Below are positions 8,743 to 18,190 of a stretch of 64,000 nucleotides of DNA, one piece after another. Source of the DNA: Ordospora colligata OC4 (taxonomy: Eukaryota > Microsporidia > Ordosporidae); contig NW_014575399.1 in assembly GCF_000803265.1 (NCBI RefSeq), positions 153,132-217,131 on the forward strand. Direction: 5' to 3'. Numbering within the stretch: position 1 is the stretch's first letter; each line of letters begins with the position of its first letter. A program made the translations under genes and the position numbers. The notes below the pieces were generated by a model. That model was not told where the DNA came from, made no database searches, and saw only the letters and a list, made by a program, of their open reading frames with translations.

Positions 8743-9447
8743 ATGAATTTTGGCAATGAAGAGAAGCCTATGACATTGTTTTCGAGTGAAGGGAAGCTTG
8801 GGCAATGCGATAATGCATTACAAGCAGCAAGAAACGGCAGCCTGTCGATTGGTGCATGTGCAGATGATGGATGTGTAGTGGTGTCATTCAGGGATGTCAT
8901 GCCACTTGTAGTGAAGAAGGAGGTTCGTAAGGTGTTTAGGATATGCGATACAATAGGATGTACATACTCTGGACTTCAACCTGACTGTAGAATACAGGTT
9001 GGGATTGGATGTGAGATTGCCGAGAGCTATTATGACCTTTATAAACGATACCCAGATGTGGATGTGTTTGTTGCACGTTTTTCATCTGTTGTGCAGGAAT
9101 ATACACAAAAGGGAGGATACAGGCCATTTGGAACACAGATGATATTTGTAGGGTCGGTGAAGGGGGTTCCGAAAGTTTATCAGGTTGATCAGAGTGGGTT
9201 ATACCAGACTATGGATGTGTGTGCATCAGGCTCTGGATATGCAGATGCAAAGAAGTTTGTAAGTCGAAGACTGGAAGGCTTGGATGACAATGTGGTGAGC
9301 TGTGTTTGTTCTTTGAGGGAGTATGCAGGGAAAGAAGTCAAAGCTGAAGATGTTGACATTGGAGTGTATATGAAGGCCCAGAATGTATTTAAAATATATG
9401 GAGAGGAAGAGGTTAGGGAGGTGTTTGATTCTCTTAGCAGGGACTGA
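8743..9447 (+). CDS. PRE8: 20S proteasome subunit alpha2
   Basis: 234 residues. Alpha2 forms part of the outer ring of the 20S core and is not catalytic. The N-terminus TLFSSEGKLGQCDNAL matches the FSP.GKL.QIEYA helix of alpha subunits, although YA is changed to NA. The alpha2 assignment rests on the order VRKVFRICDTIGCTYSGLQP (family VHK.....IG..YSGM.PD), VVQEYTQKGGYRPFG and YQVDQSGLYQTM. The ATG at 8743 is preferred because the conserved domain starts a few residues later and a CCC sits directly before it. Only 59 bp follow uL16. Beta5 and Rpt3 are also in this window. Confidence 0.9.
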   Translation: MNFGNEEKPMTLFSSEGKLGQCDNALQAARNGSLSIGACADDGCVVVSFRDVMPLVVKKEVRKVFRICDTIGCTYSGLQPDCRIQVGIGCEIAESYYDLYKRYPDVDVFVARFSSVVQEYTQKGGYRPFGTQMIFVGSVKGVPKVYQVDQSGLYQTMDVCASGSGYADAKKFVSRRLEGLDDNVVSCVCSLREYAGKEVKAEDVDIGVYMKAQNVFKIYGEEEVREVFDSLSRD

Positions 9448-9501
9448 ATGTGCAGAAAGTAAATTTTTGGTGTTTTTTTATTTGAGTTATTGATCCTGGC
9501 G

Positions 9502-10773
9502 ATGGCAGATAATAATTTTGTGATTTTAGAAAAGATTGAGAGATTGATAGAAACATCGGAATATAGTAGGGCATTGGAGTTGATTGAAGAATTGCCAAAA
9601 GATCGGTGGTATTGGATGGATGTATACCCGTATAGAGGATACATACTGTATCATCAGGACAAGTATGAGGATTCAGTTACATTTTTGAATGACCTTATAA
9701 AGCGATATCCTGAAAGTAAGATAGCAAAGAGGTTTCTTTATAAAGGACTCATGAAGATTAATAGATTCAGGCAGTCTTTTGATGTTGCAAAACAATGTTG
9801 GAAAGAGGGTGACTGTAGGAGATCTACGCTTATTTGGATATTGGCATATTCTTTTGTGTTCCAAGAATATGATATGTTGGATGTTGTCTCTATACATACA
9901 GAGTCGCAGTTAATTATTTCGCTTGGATATATGTGTGCAGGTCGATTTGAGCGTGCAGTTGAATTAATGAATGAGATTTCAGGGCATGAGGAAGCAAAAT
10001 ATTATCTTGATGCATTTCTTTCTATTTGCACCAGGTCTTTATGGATGCTGGATTATGCATGGTGCATTGACGAGAGTGTGATGATCAGACAGATAAATAT
10101 GCATGAAAACAAAGGATCAATGTTTAGTAAGGTAGTAAGGCAGGGATGTGAATATGTAGATGAAAAGGTTTTATATGTAGCGAAGCACTCGCTGAGTAAA
10201 GAAGAGTATGCATTATTTGAAGCAAGATTCAGGATATCTGATATAACATGCATGCACACCTGCAACAGGAGATGTTTGATACGAAAGCTACGGATGAGGC
10301 ATGAAGAAATAATGTATTATAGAAATAGAAAACCTGATTTAGTAGATGAGCATACTGCACTGCACAATGCCTCTGAGCATACGAGAAGTGTTAAACATCA
10401 AGAAAGATATTCTGAATTGAATCATGCTCTTGATTCATTAAGTGATAATTGCTACAAAGGTGTCATGGAGATCAAGAGCATTTACACAAGGAATGACTGT
10501 ACAGACATTGGTGAGTATTTGAAAGAAAAGCAAAACATTTTTGTGTTAAATAAGATACGTAACGCGTATTCACTGAATGGCAATGCTATGGAATCATCTA
10601 GATATGCATTTCTAGAAAGATGTGTTTATTTGAGTTATTTCAAAGATACTTTTGAGCATTTGCTGAAGCAGATTGATGGTGGAATGGTTAGTGTAATTAT
10701 AGAGGTGCTCAACAGTAGAATGTTTCGATATCTATCTGATTGTTGTAGTATGGATGAGAATTATGGTATATAA
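9502..10773 (+). CDS. TPR-like helical repeat protein, unknown role
   Basis: 423 residues from the first ATG (frame opens at a TTG 12 bases earlier). The N-terminal 170 residues contain tetratricopeptide-like helical pairs: YSRALELIEELPKD, RGYILYHQDKYEDSVTFL and AGRFERAVELMNEI, with the A/G-Y-x-A spacing of TPR motifs. The middle has many Cys and His residues (THTCNRRC-like) but no clear metal site. The C-terminal half is helical and unrecognised. TPR arrays hold protein partners; the partner here is unknown. Homologues would need a profile search. Confidence 0.75.
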   Translation: MADNNFVILEKIERLIETSEYSRALELIEELPKDRWYWMDVYPYRGYILYHQDKYEDSVTFLNDLIKRYPESKIAKRFLYKGLMKINRFRQSFDVAKQCWKEGDCRRSTLIWILAYSFVFQEYDMLDVVSIHTESQLIISLGYMCAGRFERAVELMNEISGHEEAKYYLDAFLSICTRSLWMLDYAWCIDESVMIRQINMHENKGSMFSKVVRQGCEYVDEKVLYVAKHSLSKEEYALFEARFRISDITCMHTCNRRCLIRKLRMRHEEIMYYRNRKPDLVDEHTALHNASEHTRSVKHQERYSELNHALDSLSDNCYKGVMEIKSIYTRNDCTDIGEYLKEKQNIFVLNKIRNAYSLNGNAMESSRYAFLERCVYLSYFKDTFEHLLKQIDGGMVSVIIEVLNSRMFRYLSDCCSMDENYGI

Positions 10774-10862
10774 ATCCATAGCAATGAGCAAATTTATTGT
10801 AACATTTCATGATGAATTACAGAATCTTATACATCCATATTAGATATTTCCTTTCGTTAGAT

Positions 10863-12458
10863 TTATTTTTTGAGTAGAATAGAAGGAACAGGCATTTCAT
10901 CAATAATTAAATGGCATATATACCTGGCAAAGCTTTCGTTCATACATTCCTCATTAATGAAGTTTTCTATACCGTCATCGTTTGAATATGTAAGCATTTC
11001 AATCTTGTTATAATATTCCATCATTGAACAAAGATGGACCCATCTGTCTGATTGAACCTGACTCTTATCAAACTTATTCAAGTAGAATGAAAGGATTGGA
11101 TATATATATACAAGATGCGAAAATAATGCATGTACTGCAGGTTTTGGCCCTTGATCGACCGATATGCAATCAATACATGCATAATGAAACTTACTTATAA
11201 ACTTTGCTTTGATAAGTAAAGAAAGCTTTGCTGTATCTTTGATTGCAGTAATTAAAAGCATGGCAAGAGGTGCTAATACAAGACTACAGCACGAATGTTC
11301 AAAAAACATATCAATAAAAGCTCGATACGCATCTGTTTGAAAAATATCGTCTATTATGATATCCAACTGCCCCACTATCAATCTTATATATAAAACAGTT
11401 TTGATATCAACTTTTTTAAACTCTACAAGCTTAAGTTTTGGGCATCTTCTTGAGCAGTTCAGAATCTCAAGTATATCATATATCTGTTTACATTCAAAAT
11501 ATGAATCTTCCTCCAGAAACGCAGTAACAAGTCTCTCACCAATAATGTTTATCTCTTCATAAATGAAATCTTCATCATCACTGGATACAGATCCACTGTC
11601 ATTATCAATCCAATCAGTAAGAAGCAACATTTTCAGTGCTTCATATAATCTCATATCCATCATCATTGTAGCTGGGCGTGCTTCTTTGAGTACTCTCATC
11701 AGCTTCTGCATGTTGAAGCCCTTCTGTTTCAGCAACGTACCAAAAAAGTCTAGCGCAGGTTCAAAGTCAAGAAAACGTATAACAGACTTTATGAAGCACA
11801 CATCAAGAGCATCCACCATATAGTGCGGATGATTCTTAAAATGAAAGCTCAAAACTTCAAAAAAGTGCCTAAACACACACTCCACACTGTTGAATGCAAG
11901 ATACTCGCCATTATCATCACCTGAATTTTCTCTCGCTTCAAACTTCCGAAGAGATTCATGCAGACTGATCATTTCCTCATCAGCATCACACACATTAGAG
12001 CCGCAATCAATTACTCCAAATATATTCAGCTGACTTTCGATCATCCATTCATCTCTGCTCAGTGGATATACATATTGGTTGCATCGATTGCTCTGGTGAT
12101 CTATTTTCAATGCATTCAAATCATCTGCAATTCTATCTATTTCATATATATCCTGTACATTCTTGTGATTCAATCCATCATTCATAGAATCAGATCCATT
12201 ATATCGTATTATCTTCATGAACATCCCTATCCTGTTGTGGAACTCAAAATTGAATTGTCCATTGTCTGTGCACAGGTATTCACTTATTGTTGCAATATCT
12301 TTAAAATAACAAAAGTTCCTCATTATGTAGTCAATATGCTGTATCATATAGTTTGTTATTACGCTTCTCTTAAGCTTAAATGGTATCAGATTATTCCTCG
12401 CAATCGCATGGAACTTGCTCTGATTTACTTGCCATTCTTTATGCTCACTTCCATTCAT
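10863..12458 (-). CDS. Helical repeat protein, possible SAPS (Sit4/PP6-associated) member
   Basis: 531 residues, all-helical in appearance, with no signal peptide. The segment FRHFFEVLSFHFKNHPHYMV, then FIKSVIRFLDFEPALDFFGTLL, lines up well with the SAPS pattern (FF.K....L....P..ML.......K.L.HI.T.A.MDLLL.L), and an acidic patch DNDSGSVSSDDEDF follows at about residue 310. SAPS proteins are regulatory subunits of Sit4/PP6 phosphatase. The match is by eye and weak elsewhere, so the call is tentative. The ATG at 12458 opens the frame. 72 bp separate it from the SBDS gene, same strand. Confidence 0.5.
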   Translation of the reverse strand: MNGSEHKEWQVNQSKFHAIARNNLIPFKLKRSVITNYMIQHIDYIMRNFCYFKDIATISEYLCTDNGQFNFEFHNRIGMFMKIIRYNGSDSMNDGLNHKNVQDIYEIDRIADDLNALKIDHQSNRCNQYVYPLSRDEWMIESQLNIFGVIDCGSNVCDADEEMISLHESLRKFEARENSGDDNGEYLAFNSVECVFRHFFEVLSFHFKNHPHYMVDALDVCFIKSVIRFLDFEPALDFFGTLLKQKGFNMQKLMRVLKEARPATMMMDMRLYEALKMLLLTDWIDNDSGSVSSDDEDFIYEEINIIGERLVTAFLEEDSYFECKQIYDILEILNCSRRCPKLKLVEFKKVDIKTVLYIRLIVGQLDIIIDDIFQTDAYRAFIDMFFEHSCCSLVLAPLAMLLITAIKDTAKLSLLIKAKFISKFHYACIDCISVDQGPKPAVHALFSHLVYIYPILSFYLNKFDKSQVQSDRWVHLCSMMEYYNKIEMLTYSNDDGIENFINEECMNESFARYICHLIIDEMPVPSILLKK

Positions 12459-12530
12459 ATCCTCAATTTATATGGGCTTTATCAACATCCAAGTCATTGC
12501 TCCATTGTCTAAATTACCTGAAAATCGCTC

Positions 12531-13205
12531 CTAACAGATCTCTTCATCATCTGGATCCTCATTCCTAACAACAATGTACTTCACACTCTCACTGTCACAT
12601 ATTCTCTTAAAAGCTGGAAAATAATTGCTTCGCAGTATTACATAAGCATCATTCACTTCCCCATTCTGATCCACAAATCGTCTTATGCTGCTATTGTTAA
12701 GATCAACTGCAATTCTCATTCCTACTCTTTCATATCCAATTCTTTCCAGCTTTGCAACAACTTCTTGCGATTGCTTCTTACTATCTCCAATATGCACATT
12801 ATGTACCTTGCTCATTGCATCTCTCAATACATTCATATTCACATGCTTTCCATCTTTTGTAACCTTTCTTCCCACAATCTCAAGAATCTCCCGTTCAGTT
12901 CGTTCTTGCTCATACATCCTTGTTGCTTCATTCTTCTGTTCATGCCCATTGTCTAATATCTCCTTCACTATCTCATCGTGGGATTTCCCAAACATGCTCA
13001 GATCATCTTGTGCTGCAATCTCCCCCTTAGAAACATTCTTGTAAACCGTAGAACTCTGCACAATCTCGTTAATACATGTAGTTATTCCGTTCCTGTACTC
13101 ATAAAGCTTGTTTGGATACACTGCAAGCTCATATCTTCGCCCATACTTCTTCAGAGCAATTACACATACATTCACAAGCTTCTTCTGATTCTGCGGAGTA
13201 AACAT
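12531..13205 (-). CDS. SDO1: Ribosome maturation protein SBDS/Sdo1
   Basis: 224 residues. Sdo1/SBDS, with the GTPase Efl1, releases Tif6 from new 60S subunits. The N-terminal FYSH-type domain shows FTPQNQKKLVNVCVIALKK, then RRYELAVYPNKLYEYRNG and VYKNVSKGEIAAQDDLSMFG, almost residue for residue the family pattern. The rest keeps a helical domain with the HNVHIGDSKKQSQE region, and the C-terminal domain is short (other eukaryotes have about 250 residues). The ATG at 13205 is chosen: it is the first ATG and a CCC lies six bases upstream (GGG at 13212-13214). Confidence 0.93.
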   Translation of the reverse strand: MFTPQNQKKLVNVCVIALKKYGRRYELAVYPNKLYEYRNGITTCINEIVQSSTVYKNVSKGEIAAQDDLSMFGKSHDEIVKEILDNGHEQKNEATRMYEQERTEREILEIVGRKVTKDGKHVNMNVLRDAMSKVHNVHIGDSKKQSQEVVAKLERIGYERVGMRIAVDLNNSSIRRFVDQNGEVNDAYVILRSNYFPAFKRICDSESVKYIVVRNEDPDDEEIC

Positions 13206-13211
13206 CACCTA

Positions 13212-13214
13212 GGG
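13212..13214 (-). promoter_or_regulatory. CCC start-proximal motif of SDO1
   Basis: CCC on the coding strand six bases upstream of the ATG at 13205. Confidence 0.45.
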
Positions 13215-13313
13215 CATCAAACAAACTCTTCTTATTTCTTCTTCCACCGCTATCTCTTACATTTATTACGAATATCACAATCTGTTTATTAACATTAATC
13301 TTCTTTCGTGCAT

Positions 13314-14432
13314 TCATAAAAACATTTCTGCAACCTCCAGAGCACTCAGTCTCTTTTTATAATTCATATCAAGCATCAACTTACACACCCTATCAATCTT
13401 AATCCCACGGAAGTCATTCCTTCGCAACCTCATCCAGCTATCCCCACTTCTAGGAAGGATTATCTCAGCAAGAACCTCCAGATATATCATCCCAAGACTA
13501 TACACATCACTCGCCTTGGTGCATACATCTTGGAGCACCTCAGGCGCCATATATCTCTTGTCTCCATCATCATCAATATCCTCCCCTTCATATCTGCTAA
13601 TATTGAAGTCAGAAATTTTGAAAACAAACACACTTGGATCCACTGGAAACTCACATCTACACCGGCCTTCACAAATCTCACCAGGCAATACACTCTTCAC
13701 TAGCACATTCTCAGGTTTCAGGTCAAGATGCACTATTCCACACTCATGGATCGCATTCAACCCACTTGCCAATTCATACACCATCTTCTTTACTATCTCC
13801 CCAGAAAACCTCGACTTCTTCAGAAAATAAACCTCATGAATATAATCCCTCAACGTTCCAATGCTACAGTACTCAAGCTCTATAAACAAATGTCCTGCAT
13901 TTTCCCATGCATCATGATACTTCACAATATACTCAGACTTTATCTTTCGCAACATCTCCACCTCCTTCATCCTGTTTCTTCTATCAAGCCCTCCAGACAT
14001 TCTCTTCTTACTCTTCTTCACCACTGTGTAATCAATATCATAAATACACAACTTCCTATTCTTTGAGACCATCACAAGCTCATCCTCATCTCCATCATTT
14101 ATGCTTTCTCCCTTCTTATTGACAAAAACCTCATAAAACGCTCCTTCACCAGTTTTGCATATGAAGTTGCATGCTCCATCTTTCCTACATTCAACGTCTG
14201 CATCCATGTCAGTTTGCAGGAATCCATCACTAAACACCGAATCGTCTCCAATTGTCGAAGACTCTTTGCCTTCTACTACATGTGGCACCGATTGTATAGG
14301 CACAGGCGCCAACGGAATAGGCGACACAAGCATGTGCTTATATGCTATCTTCTTCGAGGGCGTCTTCGGCGAACTGAACATCGCTTCTTCTCGATCACGC
14401 TTCAGCATGTATATCTTCTTCAAATGACTCAT
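13314..14432 (-). CDS. Wee1-type protein kinase (Swe1-like)
   Basis: 372 residues. Wee1 kinases block mitosis by phosphorylating the Gly-loop Tyr of CDK1. The N-terminal 90 residues are low in structure, with an SSPKTPSKK patch that looks like a CDK target. The kinase has EGAFYEVF (Gly-loop), VVKKSKKRMSGG (family IKRSKKP..G), YHDAWENAGHLFIELEYC and a catalytic loop HLDLKPEN, the Wee1-style H-(M/L)-D-(L/V)-K. The metal-binding DFG reads DFN, and DKRYMAPEVL follows. Acceptor CDK1 is encoded at 47160. A CCC lies 15 bases upstream of the ATG. Loss of the DFG glycine is odd but need not stop activity, since human Wee1 has DLG. Confidence 0.85.
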   Translation of the reverse strand: MSHLKKIYMLKRDREEAMFSSPKTPSKKIAYKHMLVSPIPLAPVPIQSVPHVVEGKESSTIGDDSVFSDGFLQTDMDADVECRKDGACNFICKTGEGAFYEVFVNKKGESINDGDEDELVMVSKNRKLCIYDIDYTVVKKSKKRMSGGLDRRNRMKEVEMLRKIKSEYIVKYHDAWENAGHLFIELEYCSIGTLRDYIHEVYFLKKSRFSGEIVKKMVYELASGLNAIHECGIVHLDLKPENVLVKSVLPGEICEGRCRCEFPVDPSVFVFKISDFNISRYEGEDIDDDGDKRYMAPEVLQDVCTKASDVYSLGMIYLEVLAEIILPRSGDSWMRLRRNDFRGIKIDRVCKLMLDMNYKKRLSALEVAEMFL

Positions 14433-14535
14433 CTACGCTTCAATACAGGGTTCTACTTCATCCATAATTCTTCCCTTACATGATAACCTTTCAGTATTCT
14501 AAAATATGCACAAAACTCACAAATAAATTTAATAT

Positions 14536-15492
14536 CTACTTACTAGACCTTCTATAACTGTAAGGCACCTTTCCATACTCAAAGTCCTCCTCAATAAACT
14601 CAGAATCATCTTGCTTTCCATTATGCACATGCATAACTCCAGGCGTTGCTCCATTACTTCCCCAGCCATGCGCTCCCATCCTATGCTCATTATCTGCATG
14701 GCGCCCTCCAAAAGACGACGGCACATCTTGCATATCAAATTCATCATGCCCTCCAACATTCTTCTTAGGTATTCCTTTGCCATAACCCCAAGGCATTTCC
14801 TTCTGTCCATAATCATTTCCTCTTGCATAAGGCTCCTTCTTGAATCCTCTAGGGCCTTTATCTTCGTGCATGTCCATGCCAACCTTGTCTCCATATCTTG
14901 CATTCCTGCCAAATGCGCTTGTACTTCTACTAAACATATTATTTCCTCCAACATCAATCTCCTGCTGACTACGCGCATGCATCTGCTCCTTCCCTCTATA
15001 TTCTCTATCATATCCAGAGTGTGCCCCAAATCCTCCAATTGCTGGCGAATTGCCCGTCCATCCTGACTTCCCTCTTCTTCCATCTCCTTGCTTTCTTTGT
15101 CCTCCTCGCATCTTTTCTTCTCGCATTTGCCCAATCATTCCCAAAACTCTGTCTACATCAAGTGGCGCCATAAATACATCCGGATTCACTCGCATATCTG
15201 CATATCTGTTTGTTATCGACTCAATCCTACCCTCTGCTTCAAGAAAATCCATCTCAGAACACATCACCATATAATTGCCTATCCAAAAATTGTCAAGTGT
15301 TTCCTTCATATCTCCACACATCAACGCAAATCTGGCCTCCTCAGGCGATATCTCCATCATGTCTAGGCCTCCATAACACGAGTATATCCACTGAGGTGGA
15401 TCAACCAACCCACTGTATTGGACGTGTTCGTACTTGCACTTCGCCCCATACTTGCACTTCCCCTCAAGAAAGAAACGACACACATTCCTCAT
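14536..15492 (-). CDS. CCCH zinc-finger protein with FG motifs, NUP42/NLP1-like
   Basis: 318 residues. It begins with a CCCH finger at residues 5-23 (VCRFFLEGKCKYGAKCKYEH: C-x7-C-x5-C-x3-H), the layout at the N-terminus of Nup42 (vertebrate NUPL2/NLP1), the nucleoporin at the mRNA-export face. Residues 130-318 are Gly/Arg/Met/His-rich with scattered FG pieces (GGFGAHSG, SAFGRN, SSFGGR). Nup42 binds Gle1 and helps mRNP release. Other CCCH proteins (RNA binding) remain possible; the FG pieces favour the nucleoporin. A long alternative frame overlaps (14529-15134) but has no domain. Confidence 0.65.
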   Translation of the reverse strand: MRNVCRFFLEGKCKYGAKCKYEHVQYSGLVDPPQWIYSCYGGLDMMEISPEEARFALMCGDMKETLDNFWIGNYMVMCSEMDFLEAEGRIESITNRYADMRVNPDVFMAPLDVDRVLGMIGQMREEKMRGGQRKQGDGRRGKSGWTGNSPAIGGFGAHSGYDREYRGKEQMHARSQQEIDVGGNNMFSRSTSAFGRNARYGDKVGMDMHEDKGPRGFKKEPYARGNDYGQKEMPWGYGKGIPKKNVGGHDEFDMQDVPSSFGGRHADNEHRMGAHGWGSNGATPGVMHVHNGKQDDSEFIEEDFEYGKVPYSYRRSSK

Positions 15493-15639
15493 CTCAGCTC
15501 TAGGTTACAGGGGTCTTTGTTTTTCTTCCAAATACCTTCACTTCCTCTCTTGCTCAAAAATCTATCTAAAGACAAACACTTTATTAATTTATATCAGATA
15601 TAAAGCCACTGAAAACTCATCCTTATTCCCACACATTCT

Positions 15640-16761
15640 TCAGTCACTTTTCAAAGTGTCACTGGCATCTCCACCAACCCCATTGATGTACATATCAATT
15701 TCCTCTACTACATGGTCAGGAATCGTCCTCATGTCCACCTCAATCTCATCGTTCTCTACAAACTCTCCAGATCCATGTCTCAAAACTATCTTTGCTACCT
15801 CCTCCGTTTGATTCCTATTCATATTCAGTATTGCATTTCCAATACTCACTCGCTCACTCAGAGAGTATGTCTTCATACTCGATCCCTCCCAGTCCTGTTC
15901 TGCTATCCTTGCTTCTAACATCTTTATTTCTCTAGTATATCCTGCTATCTTCTTCTTCAACTCCGCTATCTTTCCACGTACATCGTTGGGCATCACCCTT
16001 TGTATCTGTGCCGTTATTTCCTTCTCAAACTCAATCCCACACTCATAAACTTCCGTTCCTGGTGCATTGAATTTCTTACAGTTCTCAATAATCAGCTCAA
16101 GATCATTCTTAAACTCCTCAACTCCGTGATATTTCCTCTGCTCAAGCTTATTGTTTATTGTCTGCAGATCAATCGGCTCACTAATCACAGAGTAGTATCC
16201 AGGCACAAGCCCCTCATCAACAGGCTCAAGAAACGGCCAGTTGTATGCCTTGTGCTTTCCCTTAATCAGCTCTGCAACAACTTCATTGCACAACTCATAC
16301 TCTTCTACTTTCATCCCTTCACTTACCCTTGCGCTTCTTTTTATCTGCTTAGCTCTTCCTGTAGTTGGTACTACCTCATTTCGCTTTCTCTTCCTTCCCA
16401 CCTCATTCGGCATCCCAGCCATCAGCTCATCATAAACTCCCTCAAGTGCTTTCCCCATCTCATGCACAACTGTCCCTGCTGGGTTGTACGTATAGCAGTT
16501 CTGGAACATCAGCCGCATGTCTGCATCAAAATCATTCACTTCCTTGTACTCTTTCACATCCAGCTTCTTGCGTATCGTCGACAGATCCATTGGATGTGTT
16601 ATCTTCAGAGGATAGTCTGGAATCCCTAATTTCACAGGATCAACCGGTTCAAGAAAAGGCGAGGCATTCGCATTCCTCTTCATCCTGATCAGCACTTGAG
16701 AACAGTACTTCAGCTGATGCTCTACTAGTCCGCTTTCTGATCCATTCTCCAACGCCTCCAT
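15640..16761 (-). CDS. BDF1: BET-family double bromodomain protein (Bdf1/Brd-like)
   Basis: 373 residues. Two bromodomains are followed by an ET domain, the BET order. BD1 (about residues 15-120) has ASPFLEPVDP, HPMDLSTIRKKL and NCYTYNPAG; BD2 (about 155-255) has NWPFLEPVDEG, EPIDLQTINNKL and NCKKFNAPG. The Asn in YN and FN binds acetyl-lysine. A coiled-coil (LKKKIAGYTREIKMLEARI) links to an ET domain (about 295-355): YSLSERVSIGNAILNMN...IVLRHG. BET proteins read acetylated histone H4 and recruit TFIID-type machinery. An RKRKR patch between the bromodomains is a likely nuclear signal. CCC (GGG at 16772-16774) lies ten bases upstream of the ATG. Confidence 0.95.
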   Translation of the reverse strand: MEALENGSESGLVEHQLKYCSQVLIRMKRNANASPFLEPVDPVKLGIPDYPLKITHPMDLSTIRKKLDVKEYKEVNDFDADMRLMFQNCYTYNPAGTVVHEMGKALEGVYDELMAGMPNEVGRKRKRNEVVPTTGRAKQIKRSARVSEGMKVEEYELCNEVVAELIKGKHKAYNWPFLEPVDEGLVPGYYSVISEPIDLQTINNKLEQRKYHGVEEFKNDLELIIENCKKFNAPGTEVYECGIEFEKEITAQIQRVMPNDVRGKIAELKKKIAGYTREIKMLEARIAEQDWEGSSMKTYSLSERVSIGNAILNMNRNQTEEVAKIVLRHGSGEFVENDEIEVDMRTIPDHVVEEIDMYINGVGGDASDTLKSD

Positions 16762-16771
16762 CCTCTACTAA

Positions 16772-16774
16772 GGG
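16772..16774 (-). promoter_or_regulatory. CCC start-proximal motif of the BET gene
   Basis: CCC on the coding strand, ten bases before the ATG at 16761, next to an A/T run. Confidence 0.4.
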
Positions 16775-16987
16775 TTAAAAAATACCAAAAATATACCTAG
16801 ATCTCTCGATCAAATCTAATATCATATTTCCATTCAGCATACTGTTTAATAGTAAAACACCATCCTTAGACAATTATTCATTAATATTGTATAATGTTTA
16901 GTCTCCCATTCAATATCTTCATAGCATTCCTGTAAATATAGGTGTATTCAAAACCAATCAATTTAGTAAGGTTGTTCTGTATTATCA

Positions 16988-18031
16988 TTATCCCAATTGG
17001 GCTAATATATTCTTCGTGATGTCTTCATCTGTTTTTTCACCTCCATTGCTTTGAAAACCCGTTTTTCCCATGGTTCCATATTGCAATAACGTTGCTACTA
17101 TAGATCCAAACATAGAGTATACCGTCAGCAAAGATATAAATATCACTGACAGAAACACTGTATTATTTCCCGCTGAAAATCGCAATGATGGCATCACATA
17201 ATGCAATATCAATATAACTTTTCCAATAATAAACGTGCTAAACTTCCATCCAGAAAATGAAGTTGTTCCTTGCCAAATCAAATTGAATAAAAAGGTTATC
17301 ATAGATATAATCAACCCCGCCAATGCAAACCTAAACAGCGTGTCTCGGACTTGTCCATTACCTTCATACACATCCTCTCCATTATCTTCAGTCGTACCAT
17401 TCGCTGTTGTTGTAAGCAATATCACTCCAGATGTATTAGAGTACTTGATGGTTTTGTCACTGAACTTCTTATAAAGTCCAATAAAAAACATAACTGCTTG
17501 ATATAAATTGGTTCCTACATTCCACATAGATATCCATCCTCCAAATGGTTTAAACATATTGGTGATACATTTATTTGCATCAAACTCTCCATAACTGGCG
17601 CGATCCTTATTGAAGTCAGATATCATAGAATATACAAGTATACCAATGCCTAACGCGCACAGTATGTTGCATACGTAGTCCAGAACCATATTCAGCCTTA
17701 TATCAATAAACATGCAATGGATTCTGTCAAACCAGTCTATAACTTTCTGCAAATACTTGTTTGTCGTTGTCTTACTTATCTTTCTTACTATGTTGCATGT
17801 GGATATCTTGTGGAACCCATCCATAAAGCCAACAATCATCATCATGATTGAGAAAAACCTACATCCATCGCTAGCTATCACACTCGATGATTTTTCATAC
17901 ATAAGAGCTCCAATAAGCACGTACTTGAAGTTTCCCAACACGTCCAGAACATTGGATACCCAAATACATATCTTCTCAATGATAATGTCCAGGTCATGCC
18001 ATATCTTGGTGATCTTCTTCAATGTATCCAT
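16988..18031 (-). CDS. Multi-span membrane protein, unknown
   Basis: 347 residues with about six hydrophobic segments (near residues 35-50, 60-75, 118-135, 165-190, 235-255, 270-320), separated by a short polar loop containing TTTANGTTEDNGEDVYEG (residues about 210-227). The N-terminus has a heptad-like Ile/Leu run before the first span. I do not recognise the family. A CCC (GGG at 18034-18036) lies two bases before the start ATG. Divergent from SPT4; the starts are 159 bp apart. Confidence 0.75.
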   Translation of the reverse strand: MDTLKKITKIWHDLDIIIEKICIWVSNVLDVLGNFKYVLIGALMYEKSSSVIASDGCRFFSIMMMIVGFMDGFHKISTCNIVRKISKTTTNKYLQKVIDWFDRIHCMFIDIRLNMVLDYVCNILCALGIGILVYSMISDFNKDRASYGEFDANKCITNMFKPFGGWISMWNVGTNLYQAVMFFIGLYKKFSDKTIKYSNTSGVILLTTTANGTTEDNGEDVYEGNGQVRDTLFRFALAGLIISMITFLFNLIWQGTTSFSGWKFSTFIIGKVILILHYVMPSLRFSAGNNTVFLSVIFISLLTVYSMFGSIVATLLQYGTMGKTGFQSNGGEKTDEDITKNILAQLG

Positions 18032-18033
18032 GA

Positions 18034-18036
18034 GGG
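18034..18036 (-). promoter_or_regulatory. CCC start-proximal motif, membrane protein gene
   Basis: CCC on the coding strand two bases before the ATG at 18031. Confidence 0.4.
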
Positions 18037-18190
18037 TTTGTTGCAGTTAGGTTATTAATCTTTATCCGCAACGGAATAGGGACTGTCGAATTAGACAGCA
18101 TACGGAGGTCTCTGGCACATAATATCAAATGCAATTGATGCCTTACGCTTTCATGCACAAAAATAAAACACTTTCCGCATAAAGGGGATC

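Noticed and set aside
13129..13317. Small frame of 62 codons between SBDS and the Wee1-type kinase
   Set aside because: It starts inside the kinase stop region and runs over the SBDS N-terminus in another frame; no domain and no start motif, so it is likely chance.
14529..15134. Alternative frame of 201 codons overlapping the CCCH gene
   Set aside because: It has low-complexity Met/Arg/Glu content and no domain, whereas the other frame has a clean zinc finger and FG motifs.
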